Both the position numbers and the translations under genes were made by a program. From contig JAQXFM010000345.1 in NCBI GenBank assembly GCA_029250305.1, positions 1 to 11,840 of the forward strand: a stretch of 11,840 nucleotides of DNA, in the 5' to 3' direction. The notes below the pieces were generated by a model. That model worked only from the letters and a program-made list of their open reading frames with translations. It made no database searches and was not told the DNA's origin. Positions 7,081-11,840 of the stretch are shown in pieces (position 1 is the stretch's first letter; every line of letters starts with the position of its first letter). This DNA comes from Candidatus Poseidoniaceae archaeon. GTDB taxonomy: Archaea; Thermoplasmatota; Poseidoniia; Poseidoniales; Poseidoniaceae.

Positions 7081-7860
7081 ATGCGCTTCGTGTCATGGAA
7101 TGTGAACGGCATTCGTGCGGCCATCCGAAAAGGGATTGACGGGTATTTTGACTCACTTGACGCTGATGTGTGGATGTTGCAAGAAGTGCGATGCCTTCCT
7201 GAGCAATTACCCAAAGGCTGGAACTGGCCAGATGGCTATGAAGTGAACCTCCACGCAGCCGAAAAGAAAGGCTACTCAGGCGTGACTACCTTGAGCAGAA
7301 ACCCTACCGATGCTGTGGCAACTGGGAAGGGCGGCTCAATCGATTCTGACGACACGGAGGGCCGGGTGCTCGTCACGCAGCACGGCGAACTCACCTGCAT
7401 CAATACATACTTGCCGAGTGGTTCAAACAAAGAGGAACGCCAAGCGTTCAAAGAAGCCTGGATGGACGAATGGCGTGAATTCTTGAAGCCATACGTGTCG
7501 AGTTCGACCCCTGTTGTTGTGTGCGGGGATCTTAACATCGCTCACACAGAGGATGACATCTGGAATCCGAAAGGCAACGCCAAGTCCAGCGGCTTTCTTC
7601 CACATGAGCGCGCTTGGTTCACTGAATTGCTCAATGATGGCTGGCATGATGTGTTTCGACAACACGTCGGTGAAGGTGAGAAGATTTTCTCCTGGTGGTC
7701 AAATCGCGGCCAAGCCCGAATCAAGGATCGTGGATGGAGAATCGATTATTTCCTACTGAATGATGCAGCGGCTGAACGCTTCGAATCAATTCGAATCGAA
7801 CGACAAGGCGGTCTTGATGTATCGGATCACGCACCGGTTATTCTTGACTTGAAGGATTGA
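7081..7860 (+). CDS. xthA: Exonuclease III / AP endonuclease (EEP superfamily)
   Basis: This is a 259-residue DNA-repair enzyme that cleaves 5' of abasic sites and usually also has 3'-5' exonuclease and 3'-phosphodiesterase activities, acting in base excision repair. The conserved ExoIII motifs occur in order: FVSWNVNGIRA (Asn7), LQEVR with metal-binding Glu35, GDLNIAHTEDD with Asp150 and Asn152, RIDYFLLN, and the catalytic SDHAP with Asp249 and His250. Length and motif spacing are normal for the ExoIII branch. The open frame begins earlier at a TTG (7045) that overlaps the upstream stop, but MRFVSWNVNG at 7081 is the usual N-terminus of the family. It follows the FAD oxidoreductase by 32 nt. 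Its stop codon is immediately followed by the end of the convergent Pcc1-like gene (7861), with no intergenic base. Confidence 0.93.
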   Translation: MRFVSWNVNGIRAAIRKGIDGYFDSLDADVWMLQEVRCLPEQLPKGWNWPDGYEVNLHAAEKKGYSGVTTLSRNPTDAVATGKGGSIDSDDTEGRVLVTQHGELTCINTYLPSGSNKEERQAFKEAWMDEWREFLKPYVSSSTPVVVCGDLNIAHTEDDIWNPKGNAKSSGFLPHERAWFTELLNDGWHDVFRQHVGEGEKIFSWWSNRGQARIKDRGWRIDYFLLNDAAAERFESIRIERQGGLDVSDHAPVILDLKD

Positions 7861-8079
7861 TCATTCACCTTCAAGGTCAGCAAGAGCAACCATCAACTCG
7901 TCAACGATGTTTCTGAGTTCTTGCAACGATGTGTGGTGGACTTGAACCGTGAGACTTGCTTCACCGCTATGCTCCTTGAGCGTGGCTTTGCAGTGCGGCC
8001 GGGATGCTGCCGCTAGGAACAGGGTCCCAAGGGATGGGTCACCAGACCATTCCACAGTGACCGTATGCCCTTCGACCAT
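7861..8079 (-). CDS. Pcc1-like small protein (putative KEOPS complex subunit)
   Basis: This encodes a 72-residue protein, MVEGHTVTVEW...ADLEGE. The pattern is beta strand (HTVTVEW), helix (SLGTLFLAAAS), a second strand pair (CKATLKEH, ASLTVQVHH) and a final helix with SLQELRNIVDELMVAL. That matches the size and layout of Pcc1, whose last helix carries a Leu-Arg motif followed by an Asn or Val-x-x-x-Leu pattern. Pcc1 dimers organise the KEOPS complex (Kae1, Bud32, Cgi121), which makes t6A on ANN-reading tRNAs. No other KEOPS gene is in the window, and the match is by pattern only, so the call is tentative. The open frame extends to 8217 but would then overlap HflX; ATG 8079 gives a family-like length. 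It is divergent from HflX with 24 nt between starts and has no clear Shine-Dalgarno. Confidence 0.55.
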   Translation of the reverse strand: MVEGHTVTVEWSGDPSLGTLFLAAASRPHCKATLKEHSGEASLTVQVHHTSLQELRNIVDELMVALADLEGE

Positions 8080-8090
8080 GGCTTGTGGTT

Positions 8091-8097
8091 GAGGTGG
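8091..8097 (+). promoter_or_regulatory. Shine-Dalgarno GAGGTGG fixing the HflX start at 8104
   Basis: GAGGTGG sits 6 nt before the ATG at 8104, the strongest ribosome-binding match near any of the candidate starts (8065, 8104, 8110, 8128). It favours 8104, or 8110 at a longer spacing. The 8065 start would overlap the divergent Pcc1-like gene. Confidence 0.5.
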
Positions 8098-8103
8098 ACT
8101 CTT

Positions 8104-9534
8104 ATGACGATGACTCAACGCCTTCACATGGCCAAGGGGGAGGAGGACCCGTTTGTTTTGGCCGGCACAGGGGGCGTGACGCTTGGCGAGGCGCGAACCA
8201 ACCATGAAGGGCGGCAAGCAATCCTCCTTTTACGGGGCAACGAAGATGCCTCCGAGTTCATTGCCTTGGTTGCAACGATGGGGATCACCATCACAGAATC
8301 ACTGCACCAGCCGGGCCACGAAGACCCACGCGGCTTTTTTGGAAAAGGGCGCCTTCAGGATGTCGCCGATGAACTCTCGACACGAAGCAAAAATCATCCT
8401 TGGTCGGGCGTCGATCTTGTTCTTCTTCACACAAATGCAACCCCAAGGCAACTCGTTGGCGTCAGTGATGCAGTCAAGGTCGAGGTGTGGGATCGCGTAC
8501 GATTGCTCCTTGCGCTGTTTACTTCTCATGCAGCATCGATAGAGGCGAGAACTCAAGTTCGTATTGCAAGGTTACAATCAGATCGGACCGTGTTGAGAGA
8601 ATTGGCGAATCAATCGACCACCGGTGAGCGTGCTGGATATGGTGGCGGAGGTATTACTGCCTTACAAGCCTCAATCGCCAACATCAACCGAGAATTGACA
8701 CACCTCAGAAAGCGGCAGCAAAAGCACGCAGGGGCCCAGTCAGAACGCCGCCGTCAGCGCTCGCGCAGCGGAGCGATGACTGTTGGCTTAGCTGGCTACA
8801 CCAACGCCGGGAAATCAAGCCTTTTTCTGAACTTATCAGGCAAAGAAGTCCTCGTGCAAGACAAGTTGTTCTCGACCCTTGAAACAACCCTTGGACGAAT
8901 GGAAGCAAGCCCTCGTGTCTTGTTAGCAGACACGATTGGGTTCATCGATCATCTCCCCTCAGCAACCCTTGACGCCTTTCGGGCCACGCTGGCGGAGGCC
9001 TTGGAAGCAGACCTGTTGCTTATTCTGGCTGATGTGAGCGACGACCCAGTTGAACTTGAACGCAAATTGTTCACTTCGAGGCAAGAAGTCTTCACTCGTT
9101 TTTATGGCGAAGAAATTGACGAAGAGTTTCCGTGGCAAAACGATGCAAGTTCATTGAAGCATCATGTGATGATGGTGCTAACCAAGGTCGACCAAGCTTC
9201 CCAGCAATACGTCGAGGAAGCCATAGCCACTGTCTCAGCCCTCGGCTTACCCGAGCCCTACATTGTTTCATCACACAGCGGTGAAGGGATGCAGGAGTTG
9301 AAAGACGCCATCCTGTTTCACCTCTTTGGCCCCCAAGTTACTCTCCTGCTTCTTCCAGCACACGACCAAAGCCCGCGTGGCATCGAGGGCTATGTTTCAG
9401 ATGTGTATGAGGCAGGGCTCGTCACCGAAACAGAACGCCTCGACGATGGCCTCATTTCGATGACGGTATGGATTCACGAGCAAGCCTTAGCCCGCCTTAT
9501 CGCTCATTCCAAGGGCCGCATCGAGGTCAAGTAG
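8104..9534 (+). CDS. hflX: HflX-family ribosome-associated GTPase
   Basis: This is a 476-residue GTPase of the Obg-HflX group; characterised HflX proteins bind large ribosomal subunits and can split or rescue stalled ribosomes. The N-terminal domain (about 35-140) contains the HflX GFFGKGRLQDVADEL motif, then a helical linker (about 150-215, rich in Arg/Lys). The GTPase domain follows: G1 GYTNAGKSS at 231-239, switch I FSTLETTLGRM, G3 DTIGF at 276-280, G4 TKVD at 360-363, and G5 near VSSHSGEG. A C-terminal HflX domain (about 405-476) is present, ending GRIEVK. The linker reads GYGGGGITALQ where bacterial HflX has GPGETQLE, suggesting an archaeal-type protein. The start at 8104 is supported by GAGGTGG at 8091-8097. 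The downstream membrane-protein gene begins 20 nt after its stop. Confidence 0.92.
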   Translation: MTMTQRLHMAKGEEDPFVLAGTGGVTLGEARTNHEGRQAILLLRGNEDASEFIALVATMGITITESLHQPGHEDPRGFFGKGRLQDVADELSTRSKNHPWSGVDLVLLHTNATPRQLVGVSDAVKVEVWDRVRLLLALFTSHAASIEARTQVRIARLQSDRTVLRELANQSTTGERAGYGGGGITALQASIANINRELTHLRKRQQKHAGAQSERRRQRSRSGAMTVGLAGYTNAGKSSLFLNLSGKEVLVQDKLFSTLETTLGRMEASPRVLLADTIGFIDHLPSATLDAFRATLAEALEADLLLILADVSDDPVELERKLFTSRQEVFTRFYGEEIDEEFPWQNDASSLKHHVMMVLTKVDQASQQYVEEAIATVSALGLPEPYIVSSHSGEGMQELKDAILFHLFGPQVTLLLLPAHDQSPRGIEGYVSDVYEAGLVTETERLDDGLISMTVWIHEQALARLIAHSKGRIEVK

Positions 9535-9540
9535 GACGAC

Positions 9541-9568
9541 CCCTTCGTCAATCCATGGACGAGAAGGG
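9541..9568 (+). promoter_or_regulatory. Possible hairpin presenting the start codon of the next gene in its loop
   Basis: CCCTTCGTC (9541-9549) can pair with 9558-9568 (GACGA, two bulged bases, AGGG), giving nine pairs and an 8-nt loop (AATCCATG) that contains the ATG at 9555. It overlaps an alternative five-pair stem, GACGA (9535-9539) with TCGTC (9545-9549). Either could affect translation of the gene after HflX. It may also be chance, since the right arm is coding. Confidence 0.25.
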
Positions 9569-10499
9569 CGACGAAGCACCGCCCCTCGATGGAGAGGAAC
9601 ACGAGGATTACCTCGATGACCTCACTGGATTGGCCGAACCGAAGTCTGCGATGATGTTCTCATCTTCCAGCGCAGTTCTTACCATTGAAGATCCAAACCT
9701 ACACCCAATGGGCAAAGCCATTGCCATCTTCGTCCTGTTCATCTGCATGCTTGGATTTCTCAATGGACTCGATTACGCATCAGCCGAATCAGGTCTTGTC
9801 CGCCCCGATGAATTCGTGTACAGGCTTTCCATGACGGCACCCGATGATACAGCCACATTTCGGGGCTCTGTAAGCGATCATAATGGCGAGGCCTTGGTCA
9901 ATGCGACCGTCTATGTTTCGTGGGATGAAGGAGGATCTTGGAATTATTCTGAAATAAAAACAGGCGCTGCGGGAGAGTTTGAGTTCGAACGCCTCGATCC
10001 AGGGTTAGCGCGAGTCGACATCATCGTTGAGCGCGACGGCAAGCGGGATGTATTCGCAAACCGGGTGCTGCTTTCACCACCTGCAATGATTGAACCAATT
10101 GGCTTCACCAATCTTGATTTCATGGTCCCTTCCCAAGAGGCGTTCGCCGAAGCTCCCTGTTCCAATGGTGCGGAAGAGTGTGAGATTCGCAACATCGACA
10201 TGACGCCCGGCCAAATGGAACATCCACTCATCGACCCGGGTGCTGCGGGTGTCTACATCACAATCGGATTCGGTTTCATGGGCCTCGCGCTGATTGCAGC
10301 AGGGTTCACCGTGTGGGCATTGCGCAGTGGCTCGCTGCTTGTGCTTCGCACAGCGGCTGCCCTGGCCTTTTTTGGTATGGGCCACTATTACTCAGCGTGC
10401 CTTTTGGGTCTGGTTGCGTTGGGTCTGACGTTCGCTGTTCCACGACCAAGGATTCCACTCACCGACCCACGCCATCAAGACCAACCCACTGGAAATTGA
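9555..10499 (+). CDS. Membrane protein with extracellular carboxypeptidase-regulatory-like domain
   Basis: This encodes a 314-residue protein of unknown function. Residues 1-50 are an acidic cytoplasmic leader (DEKGDEAPPLDGEEHEDYLDD). The first membrane span is at 53-72. An outer domain of about 101-175 reads TFRGSVSDHNGEALVNATVYV ... GEFEFERLDPGLARVDIIVERDG, the pattern of a carboxypeptidase regulatory-like/CNA-B beta sandwich: a Gly-x-Val start, a Gly-x-x-Leu-x-Asn-Ala turn, and Gly-x-Phe-x-Phe. A Cys pair follows in APCSNGAEECE. Three further spans lie at about 233-255, 261-276 and 279-295, placing the C-terminus inside. Asn116 and Asn130 are in Asn-x-Thr/Ser sequons on the outer side. The start at 9555 is 20 nt past the HflX stop with no clear Shine-Dalgarno; the longer frame from 9468 overlaps HflX and adds non-family-like sequence. 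Confidence 0.78.
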   Translation: MDEKGDEAPPLDGEEHEDYLDDLTGLAEPKSAMMFSSSSAVLTIEDPNLHPMGKAIAIFVLFICMLGFLNGLDYASAESGLVRPDEFVYRLSMTAPDDTATFRGSVSDHNGEALVNATVYVSWDEGGSWNYSEIKTGAAGEFEFERLDPGLARVDIIVERDGKRDVFANRVLLSPPAMIEPIGFTNLDFMVPSQEAFAEAPCSNGAEECEIRNIDMTPGQMEHPLIDPGAAGVYITIGFGFMGLALIAAGFTVWALRSGSLLVLRTAAALAFFGMGHYYSACLLGLVALGLTFAVPRPRIPLTDPRHQDQPTGN

Positions 10500-10546
10500 C
10501 ACATCTGAACCGTCCAAGTTAAGATGACGCCACCCAACAGCAGGGC

Positions 10547-11626
10547 ATGGACCTCCTCACATCAACATGGATGACGCGGTCGCTTGGTGAAGCCGTTGCT
10601 TCGGTGGCGTTGGAAGAGGATCACTCAGTCCTTGTCGGTGGGTGGAACGGGACGCTCAAACGCTGGGATGAAAAAGGCGATTTGCTGTGGAGCGCACAAC
10701 TCAACGATCGAATCAACGATCTTGCAGTCCACCCTGAATGCGTCATCGCAACAGCTGGCCTTCATCTTGTTTGCATCGAAAAGAACACTGGTGAGGTGCG
10801 GTGGTCTCATGCCCTGGAAGGCAGCGCCGATTCCGCAGTGATTCACGACGAAGTCGTGCATGCCGTCTCATCCGTGTATGACATCGAACACAATGATTTC
10901 ATTGAATCAGCGGTTTGGGCTTTTGACCTCAATGGTGATGAAAAGTGGGTGACAAGAATGGACGAGCGTCCATGGACAATGTTGACTCATGACGCATCCC
11001 TTTGGATTGGACTTGGTCGGCCGAAGTGCGGGTTTGCAATGGTGGGCGAAAACGGCTTGCTGACCCATGTCGATGGTCCAGTGAATTCGCCAATCACCTG
11101 CGGTTCGGCTGGAAAGACGAACCTGTTTTTTGGCCATGCCGATGGAACAGTTTCTGACCACGCATCAAACATTGTCCTCACTCGCCCAAGCGGCATCGAG
11201 TCGCTTGCCTCCCTCGAAAATGGGATCGTTGTTGCCGATGAGGACGGTGATGCTTGTGCTTTTGATGCAAAGGGAGGGCAACGTTGGTGCCTCAAAGGTG
11301 CGCCAATCGAAACTCATTGTGTCGGCTTTGAATCCAACGGAGCTAAAACGCACTGGATCGCCCGATGGTCCGGTTCCGCAGGCAGCCTTGAAGCAGTGAA
11401 TGCAGAGTCAGGCGACATCTTAGCAGCATCACCTCAGATGCATGTGCGATTCATGCATTCAAATGACCAGAGGCTCATCGTTGGTTGTGAAAACGGCGAT
11501 GTTCATGTGTGGGAGCGCAGTGTGTTCCACCGTCGTTTATCCAGCAATTCTCAAGAAGACGAAGGCCCAAAAGATGCACGAAAATCGGCCTTGCAAGACA
11601 AACTTCGAAAGTTGCGTGAGCGATGA
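10547..11626 (+). CDS. Cytoplasmic WD40/PQQ-like beta-propeller protein
   Basis: This 359-residue protein is built of blade-like repeats; its function is unknown. Recurring units include VGGWNGTLKRWDEKGDLLW (about 30-48), VCIEKNTGEVRW (about 77-88), VWAFDLNGDEKW (about 121-132), VADEDGDACAFDAKGGQRW, SLEAVNAESGDI and VGCENGDVHVWERS. Each has the Gly-x-Val/Leu-x-x-Trp/Phe-Asp-x-x-Gly-x-x-x-Trp pattern of PQQ-type or WD40 propellers, about seven or eight blades in all. There is no signal peptide or membrane span, so it is inferred to be cytoplasmic, unlike secreted PQQ dehydrogenases; catalytic PQQ residues are not evident. A charged tail, DARKSALQDKLRKLRER, follows the propeller and may be a short helix for partner binding. 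A weak AT-rich element (AAGTTAAGAT, about 10516-10525) lies about 26 nt before the start and could be a poor TATA box of a leaderless message. Confidence 0.8.
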   Translation: MDLLTSTWMTRSLGEAVASVALEEDHSVLVGGWNGTLKRWDEKGDLLWSAQLNDRINDLAVHPECVIATAGLHLVCIEKNTGEVRWSHALEGSADSAVIHDEVVHAVSSVYDIEHNDFIESAVWAFDLNGDEKWVTRMDERPWTMLTHDASLWIGLGRPKCGFAMVGENGLLTHVDGPVNSPITCGSAGKTNLFFGHADGTVSDHASNIVLTRPSGIESLASLENGIVVADEDGDACAFDAKGGQRWCLKGAPIETHCVGFESNGAKTHWIARWSGSAGSLEAVNAESGDILAASPQMHVRFMHSNDQRLIVGCENGDVHVWERSVFHRRLSSNSQEDEGPKDARKSALQDKLRKLRER

Positions 11627-11702
11627 AGCTACCTTGATATCTCCTTGACGCTCAAACGGCTATGGAACACAATTCACAGTGTTGAAAATCATTAATTGAG
11701 TC
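11627..11702. other. Convergent intergenic gap
   Basis: This 76-nt gap between the propeller gene and the minus-strand lipid-enzyme gene is AT-rich at its right end. It contains a weak stem, AACAC (11666-11670) with GTGTT (11679-11683). On the minus strand a short GATTTT run follows the stop, which could be a poor T-tract terminator. Nothing else is visible. Confidence 0.3.
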
Positions 11703-11840
11703 TTACAACGGGCCAACTGCAAGCCCAAGCAAGAGGACAATGCTTGATGCTACAACGATCAGTACATTGTCATCAATCGGACCAAACTCATACCGTTCAA
11801 CAAACGAAGCGACTGCGCCTGAAATCGTGCCCCACAGAGG
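11703..11840 (-). CDS. C-terminal fragment of a dolichol kinase/phosphatidate cytidylyltransferase-family membrane protein
   Basis: The last 45 codons of a minus-strand gene enter at the right edge and end with TAA at 11703-11705. Translated, they read LWGTISGAVASFVERYEFGPIDDNVLIVV and then a hydrophobic span ending GLAVGPL. The sequence Ala-x-x-x-Glu followed by Asp-Asp-Asn-x-Leu and a final hydrophobic helix is the C-terminal hallmark of the SEC59/dolichol kinase and phosphatidate cytidylyltransferase-related family, which uses CTP to phosphorylate polyprenols or activate lipid phosphates at the membrane. The substrate cannot be told from this fragment, and phytol kinase-like enzymes share the motif. 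The 5' part lies outside the window. Confidence 0.65.
   Translation of the reverse strand, partial: PLWGTISGAVASFVERYEFGPIDDNVLIVVASSIVLLLGLAVGPL

Noticed and set aside
8065..8103. Earlier ATG (8065) for HflX
   Set aside because: It would overlap the divergent Pcc1-like gene, adds no HflX-like residues, and the GAGGTGG site favours 8104.
9468..9554. Longer start at 9468 for the membrane protein after HflX
   Set aside because: The extra 29 residues are read out of frame from the HflX C-terminus and look non-native; MDEKGDEAPP at 9555 is acidic like other leaders of this type.
11670..11682. ATTCACAGTG as an inverted copy of CACTGTGAAT in the 5808-5911 gap
   Set aside because: A shared 10-mer is common by chance in this length and no further similarity flanks it.
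1..11840. tRNA, rRNA, CRISPR array, insertion sequence or prophage
   Set aside because: No cloverleaf with a GGTTCGA-type arm outside genes, no regularly spaced repeats, and no transposase or integrase frames were seen on either strand.

Overview
The window looks like a stretch of archaeal chromosome, most likely a planktonic euryarchaeon of the Marine Group II / Candidatus Poseidoniales type. That assignment is an inference. It rests on a stand-alone glutaminase subunit of GMP synthase (split in most archaea), a small KEOPS Pcc1-like protein, an HflX whose N-terminal half lacks the usual bacterial motif, a TATA-like box about 26 nt before a start codon, and several very acidic, membrane-anchored surface proteins with LDLa-like or carboxypeptidase-regulatory-like modules. 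Genes are densely packed on both strands, and no tRNA, rRNA, insertion sequence or CRISPR array was seen.

Layout, left to right. A class II fumarase enters from the left edge (2-1159, +). It converges on a small AT-rich membrane-protein gene (1170-1457, -). From a shared 45-nt divergent gap, a 920-residue secreted, C-terminally anchored acidic protein runs rightward (1503-4265). It is followed 37 nt later by a four-helix membrane protein with large acidic outer loops (4303-5211). This pair converges, with 2 nt between stops, on the GMP synthase glutaminase subunit (5214-5807, -). A divergent FAD-dependent oxidoreductase (5912-7048) is followed by an exonuclease III-type AP endonuclease (7081-7860). 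The latter abuts the end of the Pcc1-like gene (7861-8079, -), which is divergent from HflX (8104-9534). HflX is followed at 20 nt by a four-helix membrane protein with an extracellular beta-sandwich domain (9555-10499), then by a cytoplasmic beta-propeller protein (10547-11626). The last 45 codons of a dolichol kinase / phosphatidate cytidylyltransferase-family integral membrane enzyme enter from the right edge on the minus strand.

Functionally the window mixes housekeeping genes (TCA cycle, GMP synthesis, DNA repair, tRNA t6A modification, ribosome-associated GTPase, lipid metabolism) with lineage-type envelope proteins of unknown role. The part least explained by known families is 1170-5211: a VanZ/DUF2585-like mini membrane protein, a giant surface protein carrying three reduced one-disulfide LDLa-like repeats, and a companion membrane protein. 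No complete new defence or mobile system is evident.
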